This document shows, in pieces, positions 1 through 6,927 of a stretch of DNA of 10,903 nt. Below the pieces are notes generated by a model. It was given only the letters and a program-made list of their open reading frames with translations, made no database searches and was not told the origin of the DNA. Each line of letters starts with the position of its first letter. Position 1 is the stretch's first letter. Made by a program: the position numbers and the translations under genes. The stretch lies in the NCBI GenBank assembly GCA_902796095.1, contig CADBNP010000219.1, forward strand, positions 1-10,903, read 5' to 3'. The DNA is from an uncultured Aeromonadales bacterium (GTDB lineage Bacteria; Pseudomonadota; Gammaproteobacteria; Enterobacterales; Succinivibrionaceae).

Positions 1-317
1 AGGAATCAATGGTATTCTGCCTTATATCCGGTCTCATGTGGCGTACTGATCGTGAATATGAATGTTTTCGGGAACTGCAGACCGGGAAGGGAAGTGCTGA
101 TTTAATTTATGTACCGAAGAGGAATATCAACCTACCTGTACTGCTTATAGAATTCAAGTATGGTCTGAGTGCTGAGGAAGCTGTGAAACAGATTAAGGAA
201 AAGGAATATTTCAGCAGGTATCGTGACGGCGATTATCCGAATGATGTGCTGTTAATTGGTATCAGCTACAGTCCGAAAACAAAGAATCACCAGTGCCTGA
301 TAGAAAAGCTGGATTAA
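1..317 (+). CDS. PD-(D/E)XK nuclease-superfamily protein (DUF1703 type), 3' end only
   Basis: The reading frame is already open at the window edge (codons GAA TCA precede the first ATG at position 9), so this is the C-terminal part of a longer gene and that ATG is probably not the start. The visible protein has the order typical of the DUF1703 domain: an aromatic/hydrophobic helix, then GSADLIYVPK with the conserved Asp, then VLLIEFKYG with the E-x-K pair, then a helix with Q and Y (KQIKEKEYFSRY), then a short strand 'VLLIGISYS'. In known relatives this domain follows an AAA-ATPase-like domain in a protein of roughly 500 residues. Family members are very numerous in gut bacteria and their biological role is not settled. 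The D...ExK residues are intact, so nuclease activity is possible. The family call is fairly sure; the function is inference. Confidence 0.8.
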   Translation, partial: ESMVFCLISGLMWRTDREYECFRELQTGKGSADLIYVPKRNINLPVLLIEFKYGLSAEEAVKQIKEKEYFSRYRDGDYPNDVLLIGISYSPKTKNHQCLIEKLD

Positions 318-396
318 ATAATCCCGAACTGAAACAGTTTCCAAAAGGGGAGTTCCTAAGGCGGTCCGCACCAATGGATTTTAATCCTGAAAAAAT

Positions 397-431
397 AACG
401 GCATAGTTGGCGTTACGCTGGCTATGCCGTT
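397..431. terminator. Bidirectional rho-independent terminator
   Basis: A perfect 10-bp stem (AACGGCATAG with CTATGCCGTT) encloses a 15-base loop that can form a further GCG/CGC mini-stem. On the plus strand it is followed by TTTCTCT. On the minus strand it is followed by TTTTTTC after one A, which is the better U-tract. It can end both the nuclease-family gene from the left and the minus-strand recombinase remnant, whose TAG stop lies inside the stem. Confidence 0.8.
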
Positions 432-919
432 TTCTCTGCTTTATCAGGTATTTCGACGATCCCGATGAAATTCCTGTAGATTACGATGGTTTTGCTTTTG
501 GATCCGTTTTCCAGGTACATTTTCCGGTTTCAGTACCCCGATTTTCTCCACGAAGGATCGGATGATCTCTGTGCTCAGTTAGGTGATGTCCGTGTGCCTG
601 CGAATCATGACGAGAAAGAAATCGATTTTCAGTCGTCCTTCCTTTGCGTTCACAATTCCTGTTCGGCCTTTCGGACCTCCTGCAGCTTTTGCACAGTCTC
701 ACAGGACGCCGATATCCGGACACACCGCTCATTGATATTGCACCCCACATTGTCCTCGTAAAGTCTCTGCATAGTCATATCCTGCTTTCCGATACCAGCT
801 TCGGCATGAACCAGTTCACGATTGCAGTCTCGAAACTGATTGTTCAGTTCCTTCTCGCCCTGTTTTCTGATGTGAGAGTAAATATCCTCGGGGTTCAGGT
901 TGAACATGCTTCTTTGCAT
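422..919 (-). pseudogene. Remnant of a large serine recombinase (TnpX/Tn4451 type), C-terminal part
   Basis: Three minus-strand pieces in different frames read as one family. The first (about 919 to 650) contains MQRLYEDNVGCNINERCVRI, matching the coiled-coil segment 'LYEDNvxGkIsdeRf..msasYE.Eq' of large serine recombinases. The second (about 645 to 520) reads RRHTDIT-stop-LSTEIIRSFVEKIGVLKP, matching the following 'F..lvr.yTd...Lt.eii..Fv.kI.V' segment. The third (to 422) reads TIVIYRNFIGIVEIPDKAE and ends at TAG. At least two frameshifts and in-frame stops (TGA at the end of piece one, TAA inside piece two) break it. The N-terminal resolvase catalytic domain, the recombinase domain and the zinc ribbon are absent. 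This is a scar of a mobile element and cannot encode an active recombinase. Its own copy of the element has gone, since no matching ends were recognised. Confidence 0.8.
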
Positions 920-1007
920 CCGTTTGATTTACTGATGATTTTATCTCGTGGATACCTTTTTACAGAAATCAATTGTCAGGGAAAAAATACTTTTATAAAA
1001 TTTTAAC

Positions 1008-1036
1008 TTGATCACATTTTTTTTTTTTTTTATTAT
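1008..1036 (+). promoter_or_regulatory. Sigma70-like promoter with a 15-T spacer tract
   Basis: TTGATC (1008-1013) and TATTAT (1031-1036) are separated by exactly 17 bases, with the predicted start near 1043. Positions 1017-1031 are 15 consecutive T's and fill most of the spacer. The promoter faces the two small-protein genes and would give a leader of about 48 bases. The prediction rests on hexamer match and spacing only. Confidence 0.6.
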
Positions 1037-1040
1037 AAAA

Positions 1041-1058
1041 ATGTGATGTAAATCACAT
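1041..1058 (+). promoter_or_regulatory. CRP-type operator (perfect palindrome)
   Basis: TGTGATGTAAATCACA (1042-1057) matches the CRP consensus TGTGA-N6-TCACA at all ten key positions, and the outer bases extend the palindrome to ATGTGAT-GTAA-ATCACAT. It covers about +0 to +15 of the promoter at 1008-1036, a position where bound CRP would block rather than activate. A further half-site (ATCACAT, 1011-1017) overlaps the -35 end and forms an 11-bp inverted repeat with AAAAATGTGAT (1037-1047). FNR prefers TTGAT-N4-ATCAA, so CRP fits better, although another CRP/FNR-family regulator is possible. Confidence 0.7.
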
Positions 1059-1090
1059 AACACAAACTAACTACCTGAGAGGTAACAATT

Positions 1091-1177
1091 ATGTTTAAGT
1101 ATTTATTTAAGACAAATGAAGGTAAGGAGTTTTCTCCTGTAACCAGAAAGTACTACTTTTCTTACAGTGTAAGATAA
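1091..1177 (+). CDS. Small basic aromatic protein 1 (28 aa), first of a tandem paralogous pair
   Basis: The ORF starts at ATG 1091 with a good Shine-Dalgarno, GAGAGG (1077-1082), eight bases upstream. The protein begins MFKYLFK and ends SPVTRKYYFSYSVR. It has about six basic and two acidic residues, six aromatics in the Phe/Tyr class near both ends, no Cys, and no membrane segment or signal peptide. The gene 44 bases downstream encodes a protein with the same start (MFxxxFK) and the same ending (TRKYYFxYxV plus a basic residue). In the shared C-terminal block the two genes differ at several synonymous third positions (AAG/AAA, TAC/TAT twice, TTT/TTC, GTA/GTT), which points to selection on the protein. 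I do not recognise the family. A regulatory small protein, a type I toxin-like peptide or a peptide precursor are all possible. A weak hairpin (TACCT-GAG-AGGTA, 1072-1084) encloses the Shine-Dalgarno. Confidence 0.72.
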   Translation: MFKYLFKTNEGKEFSPVTRKYYFSYSVR

Positions 1178-1221
1178 TTTGTTATTGGCTATATTTTTAG
1201 GTTAGATTTTGGAGTGTGACT

Positions 1222-1314
1222 ATGTTTAATTTAATTTTTAAAGGCAGTGCCAGAACCCCTGTTTACAGAAAGCCTGCAACCAGAAAATATTATTTCGAAT
1301 ACGGTGTTAAGTAG
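1222..1314 (+). CDS. Small basic aromatic protein 2 (30 aa), paralogue of the upstream gene
   Basis: ATG 1222 is preceded by GGAG (1211-1214) at a spacing of seven bases. The protein begins MFNLIFKG, continues TPVYRKPATRKYYFEYGVK and stops at TAG 1312. Seven basic and one acidic residue make it more basic than its neighbour. Aligned with protein 1, the middle carries PVYRKPATRK where protein 1 has PVTRK, as if a five-residue piece had been duplicated or lost. No promoter is needed in the 44-base gap, so the two genes are probably one transcript from about 1043, closed by the terminator at 1441-1467. The family is not recognised. The paralogy and two independent ribosome binding sites make this a real gene despite its size. 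Confidence 0.72.
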   Translation: MFNLIFKGSARTPVYRKPATRKYYFEYGVK

Positions 1315-1440
1315 TTTTGTTTAGTCGCCTGATGAAAGAAAGCGGAGTAGTAGTCGGGCGTCAGATGTTTAAAAAGTATCAATGACAGGATACTTCGGAT
1401 TTTCACAGATTTTTTACATTTCCTTTTAACAGTAGTCTCG
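1315..1440 (+). other. Structured 3' untranslated region of the small-protein transcript
   Basis: Between the second small gene and the terminator are two more stems. CGCCTGA (1326-1332) pairs with TCGGGCG (1354-1360) with one G-U pair, and AAGTATC (1374-1380) pairs perfectly with GATACTT (1389-1395) over an eight-base loop. No open reading frame longer than six codons with a clear ribosome binding site is present. A regulatory RNA function, with the transcript serving both as mRNA and sRNA, is possible but inferred. Confidence 0.35.
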
Positions 1441-1471
1441 GGCATCTTTCAAAGGGATGCCTTTTTTGTTT
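1441..1471 (+). terminator. Rho-independent terminator of the small-protein transcript
   Basis: GGCATCTTT and AGGGATGCC pair as a nine-base-pair stem with two G-U pairs and a CAA loop (1441-1461), followed directly by TTTTTTG. This closes a transcript of roughly 425 bases from the promoter at 1008-1036. Confidence 0.85.
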
Positions 1472-2010
1472 CTGAGTTTTGTGTATATACGGCTTGTCAT
1501 CTCCGTGTTGCCGAAACATCCTGCAGCAGTCAGTCAAAACTTCATGCAGAAACTGCGAACGCATGCCAGTTCAGGATTTCCGCCCTGTCATTCAGTAGTT
1601 CATTTGAGCTGGCATCATGTATAAATCATTCATATTGCAGCTGTTTTAATATCATTTCTGTAATTATTTGTGCCTGTTTATCCATTATACATGGGCTTAT
1701 GACTCTCATTTTGTCGCATAGCTGCTGATGATTTAAAAAAATGAGAAAAAACATGCTTTTCTTTGAATTTCGTCGGCTGGTTAAAATTTTATTTTTATTT
1801 TCTTTGCCATAATTCAGTTAAAGTATTCTTTCCGCCATGGCTGAAAAATCAGCGTAATTCATTTTGTTTTATACTGAGTTTAAAGAGAGCAGATGCTGTA
1901 TGCGGGATTTCAGAGGAGCTCCCCCCGGAAATCAGTTTATATTTTCAGACATCGCTCTGGCTTATGTTCAGTCGCCGGTTTTATTGTTTTTCTGAAACTT
2001 AAGGATAAGT
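1468..2010. other. Intergenic region, no convincing gene
   Basis: About 540 bases of AT-rich sequence separate the small-protein unit from the helicase gene. The open frames here lack good ribosome binding sites and have biased composition. One long-looped stem is present (1563-1615, listed separately), and a small GCTGA-AAAA-TCAGC hairpin lies at 1840-1853. The helicase promoter should be here, but I could not pick a hexamer pair with acceptable spacing; TTGTCG (1711-1716) with TAAAAA (1734-1739) at 17 bases is the least bad candidate. Confidence 0.4.
1563..1615. repeat. Inverted repeat with a 31-base loop
   Basis: ATGCCAGTTCA (1563-1573) pairs with TGAGCTGGCAT (1605-1615), eleven base pairs including one G-T. 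No U-tract follows, so it does not look like a terminator. It may belong to an RNA or be the residue of an element end. Function unknown. Confidence 0.45.
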
Positions 2011-4872
2011 ATGTCAGACAGATTTAATGAGCAGAATCTTTGCATGCTGACCAAGTTTAAGGATCAGCTTGAGAAGATGGAAACAAAGAATGCCGTCCTT
2101 TTCAGAAAAATCATTAATAAGATCGGACAGCTCAGAGATATGGAATCGTCTTCTCTGTTTTCCTATCTCAGCAATCATAACAGCAAGAAGTTCTTTGCCT
2201 ACAGCGGCGATACGGTGGGTGAACTGGGAAAGCATATCTATAAATTCCGTCTCGACAGCGGCGATCGCATTCTGTTCACTTACGGCAGGTACATAAGTTA
2301 TCTTCGAAGCGACTACGAAAATACCATAATCCTTCTTGCAATAGCATCCCATGACAAGCAGGATTCACAGTCCGGAATGGGTTTCGGGCAGGATGTAATT
2401 TCTCTTTCAGATGCTGTTCCTGAGGAAGATTCCTTGTCTGCAAAGGATATCGAAGATTTCGGGATCGATCCGGAAAAGATGATCCATAATTTCTCCCAGC
2501 AGGAATACAAACTGGAAACTGCGGACGAGTTTTTTATTGTAGATCTGGACAATGTTCCGGAGGACAATCTGGAGCTTCTGGATGTAATGCTGTCCAAGGA
2601 GCAGAATGATCTTATCGAAAAATTCAGCAGACAGAACTGTCCGATGATAATCACCGGCGGTGCCGGAACAGGTAAAACCCTTCTGCTGTCCCACATATTT
2701 CACAACTTTGTCACCATTAATCAGAACTGCCGCAGTATATATTTCACCAATTCCCGTCTCCTTCTGGACAACGTCAAGACCAAGGTTAAATTCATTCATG
2801 GTCTGTACGGCAGTGATGACATTACAATAAAGCCGTCTGTATTTTTTACCGATATCAGCACCTATCTGAAGGGATTCCTGAAGGACAAGATGGAGCAGGA
2901 TATATCAATTATCGGATATGATGATTTCTACCTGTTCTGCCGGAAGGATGATCATCTGATCAAGTTCTTTACCGAACGGTCTGTGAAGGTAAAGGATATA
3001 CCGTCTCCATATCAGCTCTGGACTGAAATCCGTGGCTGCATCAAGGGCGGACTCGGCAGTGAGTGGACGCGGCCGGAGCCTATCAACCAGGACTCAATTA
3101 ACAGAAACAAGCTCTTCAGGGAGAATCTGGACAATCTTATTAAGTATGAACTGCTGATCAGCAGCGGCGACGGCTACTATCTCTTTGCCGATGATCTGCC
3201 CCAGAGTTTCAGAAATATCCGCAACAGGAGTTTCGGTGACGAAGAAAAAAGGAAGTTTCTGGATGAACTGATTGAGACCTATCACACTCTGAAGAACCAG
3301 TACAGAACCCAGTGGCAGAAGAATATTACCGAAATGGGAATGAGAGATCTGGATGATTACTACAATGTTATGGGTGAGCTTTCCGATATTTCAGATCGTC
3401 ATTTAAAAAAGGTCTGCTATGAGTTCTGCAAGGATTACGACAGATATTTCAAAAGCATTTCCGACGTGGTCAGACTGCGTATTGATGACAATGAGCTGGC
3501 AAGACTTGTTCTGGCCCAGCCGGAATTTATGAAGGAGCTTAAGGGCAGATACGATCTGGTTATAATAGACGAGGTTCAGGATTATACTGACGTGCAGGTT
3601 TTTCTGATTTCTCTGCTGGCCAAAAAGCTTCTGATTATCGCAGGTGATCAGCATCAGATTATCAACCCTTCATTTTTCCATCCTGACAAACTCAAGTTTC
3701 TGCCGAAAATTATGGAAAATACCGAGCCAGAGAACAATGAAATCCAGACTCTCGGAATTAATTTCAGATCTACATCGGTTGTTATAAGACTTCTCAATAA
3801 TCTGATCCAGTTCCGTCAGAAGAAAATCGGCAACATGGAAAAGAGAACAGAGAATCCTGAGGTTATTCTTGAAAACAAGGAAAGTCTGATCCAGAAGTTC
3901 AGAAATGAAATTATGCTGCTTAACTGTGATGATATGGAGTCCATGGATCATCTGTTCAGTACCTTCAACGGTCACAATACCGAATTTTCCTATGTGGCGG
4001 TACTGGTACCGGATGAGGAAATGAAGCAGATGTTTCTTAAGCGGTGGGAATTTCTTAATACCATGATTTTCACTCTTTCTGAAATCAAGGGTCTGGAGTA
4101 CCAGTTTGTTATCTGCTGCAATATGATCTCTTCCAATTTTGACACCTGGAGCAGGATCCTGAATTCCCAGGGCAAAATCAAGGAGACCAGATACCGTTTC
4201 ATTTTCAATCAGCTTTATGTAGCCGTATCAAGATCCATAAAATCCATAACCTTTGTGGAATCCTTCTCAAAGCTTTCGCCGCGAAGCAATACTGACAGGG
4301 TGAGAGGCATTTTTGGTGAAATATTCGGATGTTCGGTTGAAATTCCTGGTGCGGACATGGACTGGATGGATTACATAACACAGTTCAGGATCAACAGCAA
4401 TCTCAGCACAACAATCAAGAATATTGAAAATCTTGTCTATATAAACAAGTATGATACGGCTCTGCTCCAGTATCAGGATCTGAAAAACAGTGATGATATA
4501 AGCAACTCTGTCAGACGTGAGATTGATCGCTGCATAGCAAACTGCAAGCAGAAGTTCGTCAACTATCTTATTACCGATCGCATCGAAATAGAGGAAGGTC
4601 TGAAGTATGCTCTGATCCTGGGATACAATGTTCTGCTGGAGGACTATGTGGAAAAGCTGGATAAGACTTCAACTCTTTACCGGCTGATTAAAATTTATCT
4701 GGACAGGAACTATCTTGCCTGCAGCAACGGGTTCTGTTATGACGCATGGATGATATCCGGACTGTACTACGACTGCTATGGTGATTTTGACGGCGGTGTA
4801 TTTGTTACGGCTGAAGAGATTGAAGTTTTTGTAGAAAGATTCAAAAACATTTTATCTGAAAGATTTCAGTAG
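2011..4872 (+). CDS. UvrD/Rep-type superfamily 1 helicase with RelE/ParE-like N-terminal region
   Basis: ATG 2011 follows AAGGAT at a suitable distance. Residues about 10-118 resemble a RelE/ParE toxin fold: helical start, then IYKFRLDSGDRILFTYG (76-92) and a strand plus IILLAIASHDKQ (106-117), the usual 'YRlRvGdyRilY...v.ll.vghR' pattern. The helicase core follows: Walker A GGAGTGKT (216-223), Walker B LVIIDEVQD (516-524), motif III AGDQHQ (544-549), motif IV LGINFRST (581-588), motif V KGLEYQFVI (693-701) and motif VI LYVAVSRS (735-742) with the arginine finger at R741. All key residues look intact, so it should be an ATP-driven DNA or RNA translocase. The 250 residues between motifs I and II are long and family-specific. 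The C-terminal 170 residues have no recognised domain; a TPR-like helix pair near 806-826 is possible. It is not UvrD, Rep, RecB or PcrA proper. It heads a four-gene plus-strand run, so a defence or stress role is plausible but unproven. Confidence 0.85.
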   Translation: MSDRFNEQNLCMLTKFKDQLEKMETKNAVLFRKIINKIGQLRDMESSSLFSYLSNHNSKKFFAYSGDTVGELGKHIYKFRLDSGDRILFTYGRYISYLRSDYENTIILLAIASHDKQDSQSGMGFGQDVISLSDAVPEEDSLSAKDIEDFGIDPEKMIHNFSQQEYKLETADEFFIVDLDNVPEDNLELLDVMLSKEQNDLIEKFSRQNCPMIITGGAGTGKTLLLSHIFHNFVTINQNCRSIYFTNSRLLLDNVKTKVKFIHGLYGSDDITIKPSVFFTDISTYLKGFLKDKMEQDISIIGYDDFYLFCRKDDHLIKFFTERSVKVKDIPSPYQLWTEIRGCIKGGLGSEWTRPEPINQDSINRNKLFRENLDNLIKYELLISSGDGYYLFADDLPQSFRNIRNRSFGDEEKRKFLDELIETYHTLKNQYRTQWQKNITEMGMRDLDDYYNVMGELSDISDRHLKKVCYEFCKDYDRYFKSISDVVRLRIDDNELARLVLAQPEFMKELKGRYDLVIIDEVQDYTDVQVFLISLLAKKLLIIAGDQHQIINPSFFHPDKLKFLPKIMENTEPENNEIQTLGINFRSTSVVIRLLNNLIQFRQKKIGNMEKRTENPEVILENKESLIQKFRNEIMLLNCDDMESMDHLFSTFNGHNTEFSYVAVLVPDEEMKQMFLKRWEFLNTMIFTLSEIKGLEYQFVICCNMISSNFDTWSRILNSQGKIKETRYRFIFNQLYVAVSRSIKSITFVESFSKLSPRSNTDRVRGIFGEIFGCSVEIPGADMDWMDYITQFRINSNLSTTIKNIENLVYINKYDTALLQYQDLKNSDDISNSVRREIDRCIANCKQKFVNYLITDRIEIEEGLKYALILGYNVLLEDYVEKLDKTSTLYRLIKIYLDRNYLACSNGFCYDAWMISGLYYDCYGDFDGGVFVTAEEIEVFVERFKNILSERFQ

Positions 4873-4935
4873 AAGAAAAATATTTAACTCTTGTTGAAAA
4901 GGGTGGATTATGGATGTTGTCCATTAATCAGTATT

Positions 4936-4951
4936 TGTGATGTAAATTACT
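4936..4951 (+). promoter_or_regulatory. Possible CRP-like half-conserved site
   Basis: TGTGATGTAAATTACT has a perfect left half-site and the same six-base spacer (TGTAAA) as the operator at 1042-1057, but the right half matches at only three of five positions. It lies 24 bases before the start codon of the next gene. It could be chance in AT-rich sequence. Confidence 0.25.
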
Positions 4952-4975
4952 AACTGTCAGCGACTAGGAAAAATT

Positions 4976-6010
4976 ATGAACATGACAAAGGACTCCGTGA
5001 TTAATCTGCTGAAGCGGCTTATCAATGATATTGAAACAGCTGATTCAACAGATCAGGATTCGTTGAATTCAGGACTGCTGATCCTCAATGATTTTGCACT
5101 TCTCAACCTGGTGAGAAATGAAATTGTCAGACTTCGTTCAGACTATTCCCATCTTACCGAACTGAAGAAGGAATTTACGAACGACATCAAGAAAATAGGT
5201 ACGGAGCTTGTTCGAAACGCTGAGAACAGGGCACAGGAAGTTAAAAGGAATATGGATTCCTATGAGGAAAGGATCTGCAAGCAGCTGGAAACAGATATTT
5301 ACCGCACTTTCAGAAGACATTTCAATACAAACCTGAAAGAGATACTTCTTTCTCAGCCGGAAAAAATTATGCAGGGTGAATTTGATGATGTTATTGCCCG
5401 TGTTATTCGCAGTACTACCGGAGATGCAGTTGTCAGCGAGCTGCATAAGACCAACGAGAAACTGTCCAGAGAGAATGAAGAACTGAATCAGAAAATTGAT
5501 AACCTGGAGAATGAAATCGGTAAACTGAAAAAGTCTTTACAAACCTTGGATGAGGATTGTGAAGAACTGAGGGAAATGATTGATCCGGATGCACATGGGG
5601 ATCATCCGGATGGTGATGTGGAGGATAAGGACAAAACGAAAGTTTCCGGATCTCATGAACATAAGGGCAGGCGGGGAAGAAAACGGGAGTCAGATTTTCG
5701 TAATTCAGAAAATGAAAAGAAGCATACGGAATCCTCTAAATCAGATAAGGACGGTGATGCTCCTGACGGAAATGCGGGGGACAGTGCTGATAACAGCGTG
5801 AGTGGTGATGAACTCCCGCAGGAAAATGATGGCAACAGTGAAAGCAGTAACAAGTCTTCATCAGAAGGATCGGAGAGTGGAGTTGTTTCCGCAGTGAAAG
5901 AAAAGATTAAGGAAAAACTTTCTCTTAGAAGAGCACCTGGCGTCGGTGTTCAAAAAAAGTCCGGCGGCAGGTTGAAGAAGCGTGTAGTAAAGGGCAGAGG
6001 CAGGAAATAG
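4976..6010 (+). CDS. Coiled-coil protein with disordered linker and strongly basic tail
   Basis: ATG 4976 follows AGGA (4966-4969) at six bases. Family not recognised. Residues 1-150 are predicted mainly helical and charged, including a long helix around 60-115. Residues about 155-202 form a clear leucine/charged coiled coil (KLSRENEELNQKIDNLENEI). Residues 203-300 are acidic, Ser/Asp/Gly-rich and low in hydrophobics, so probably disordered, with one basic island GRRGRKR (231-237). A helix follows (VKEKIKEKLSLRR, 307-319), then a tail with KKSGGRLKKRVVKGRGRK (327-344). Such a tail, like the RGRK island, suggests contact with nucleic acid or with acidic surfaces; this is inference. It starts 103 bases after the helicase gene with no clear terminator between, so the two may be co-transcribed and may act together. 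Confidence 0.8.
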   Translation: MNMTKDSVINLLKRLINDIETADSTDQDSLNSGLLILNDFALLNLVRNEIVRLRSDYSHLTELKKEFTNDIKKIGTELVRNAENRAQEVKRNMDSYEERICKQLETDIYRTFRRHFNTNLKEILLSQPEKIMQGEFDDVIARVIRSTTGDAVVSELHKTNEKLSRENEELNQKIDNLENEIGKLKKSLQTLDEDCEELREMIDPDAHGDHPDGDVEDKDKTKVSGSHEHKGRRGRKRESDFRNSENEKKHTESSKSDKDGDAPDGNAGDSADNSVSGDELPQENDGNSESSNKSSSEGSESGVVSAVKEKIKEKLSLRRAPGVGVQKKSGGRLKKRVVKGRGRK

Positions 6011-6077
6011 TCCATGCCTGATATGAATTGCAGAAGTGAGTCTGCTGTCACGTTTATGATTTTACCGGAGTCCAGCC

Positions 6078-6851
6078 ATGATGCGTAGAATGAAGAAAAC
6101 AATGCATTTGAATGAGTTTGAAGCACTTGATGATCTTGACTGTTTCTCATTTGGACGGGATTATTTTTCCAACAGTAACAGACGTCTTCAGTGGCTTCGT
6201 CTCGACAGTAACGAGGACTCAATTCTTCTGCTTTCAAGACAGATCATTTATATAGATTCATTTCATGATCGGGAAGGAGATTTTGACTGGTCCACATCCT
6301 ATGTCAGAAAATTCTTTAATTCCGAGTTCATGCATATGTGCTTCAGGGATAATGAATCAAGAGGGATCCGCATTACTGATCTGCACAATGAAAAAGAAAA
6401 TTTATTTTGTGTTTCAGGCGGGCCGGATACCAGGGATTATGTTTTTCTTCTCAGTTTCGAGCAGTTTCAAAAGTACCAGGAAGATATTCCGGGATCGCTT
6501 TCTATTCCTCTGCATCTTATGAACGGTACTGCAAAAAATGATTATTTCATTCCTGATACCGAGCAGCAGAAGCAGCGACGTCTTTACTATGAAAGTATAG
6601 ATTATGACAGCGTTGAGGAGGTGAACAATACCAAGGATGAGGATGTTCCTGTTACTTCTGTTTCCTCTTTTTACTCAAATCTCGGATGGTGGCTGAGAAC
6701 TCCCGGCATAGACAGCAGAGAGTATATGTTTGTTGACAGGTACAATCATGTATGTGAAAAAGGGATAAACGGTATTTTGGGAGTTCAGGGATACAGACCG
6801 GCCATGTGGGTAAGTAAATCTGCTCTGGCGAGGTTCGGTGAAGTAGCATAG
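6078..6851 (+). CDS. DUF6273 domain protein
   Basis: ATG 6078 has GGAG (6067-6070) seven bases upstream; a second ATG follows at once. The protein shows the DUF6273 pattern in order: a strand block with LQWLRLD and ILLLSRQIIYIDSF (37-62), WSTSYVRKFFNSEFM (71-85) equivalent to the 'W..S.lR.wLn..F' helix, DYVFLLSFEQFQKY (120-133), WWLRTPG (204-210) and the ending GVQGYRPAMWV (235-245). Relatives are thought to have a C-type-lectin or formylglycine-enzyme-like fold and often occur as the variable or binding part of larger proteins. Here the domain makes up nearly the whole protein and there is no signal peptide, so it is probably cytoplasmic. Its substrate or ligand is unknown. It lies 67 bases after the coiled-coil gene. 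Family fairly sure, role unknown. Confidence 0.8.
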   Translation: MMRRMKKTMHLNEFEALDDLDCFSFGRDYFSNSNRRLQWLRLDSNEDSILLLSRQIIYIDSFHDREGDFDWSTSYVRKFFNSEFMHMCFRDNESRGIRITDLHNEKENLFCVSGGPDTRDYVFLLSFEQFQKYQEDIPGSLSIPLHLMNGTAKNDYFIPDTEQQKQRRLYYESIDYDSVEEVNNTKDEDVPVTSVSSFYSNLGWWLRTPGIDSREYMFVDRYNHVCEKGINGILGVQGYRPAMWVSKSALARFGEVA

Positions 6852-6927
6852 AGAACCAGAGCAGTTCTGGCAGTTCCTGACGGTACTTGAATTTCGACTC
6901 AATAAAAATTATGCATGGGGATTTTGT

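Noticed and set aside
481..1006. Overlapping plus-strand and minus-strand frames of 89-120 codons in the recombinase remnant
   Set aside because: They are antisense or off-frame readings of the decayed recombinase; only the pieces matching that family are informative.
1365..1385. A third MFK-type start (MFKKYQ, then stop) after the two micro-protein genes
   Set aside because: Only six codons, no ribosome binding site, and it overlaps the stem at 1374-1395; it lacks the conserved YYFxYxV ending.
1763..2002. A 79-codon plus-strand frame rich in Phe and Trp before the helicase gene
   Set aside because: It begins at TTG without a ribosome binding site, and its composition simply reflects T-rich intergenic DNA.
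6887..6915. A possible promoter (TTGAAT, 17 bases, TATGCA) just before the exported-protein gene
   Set aside because: The -10 is poor and the implied start would leave only about six bases of leader, too short for ribosome binding.
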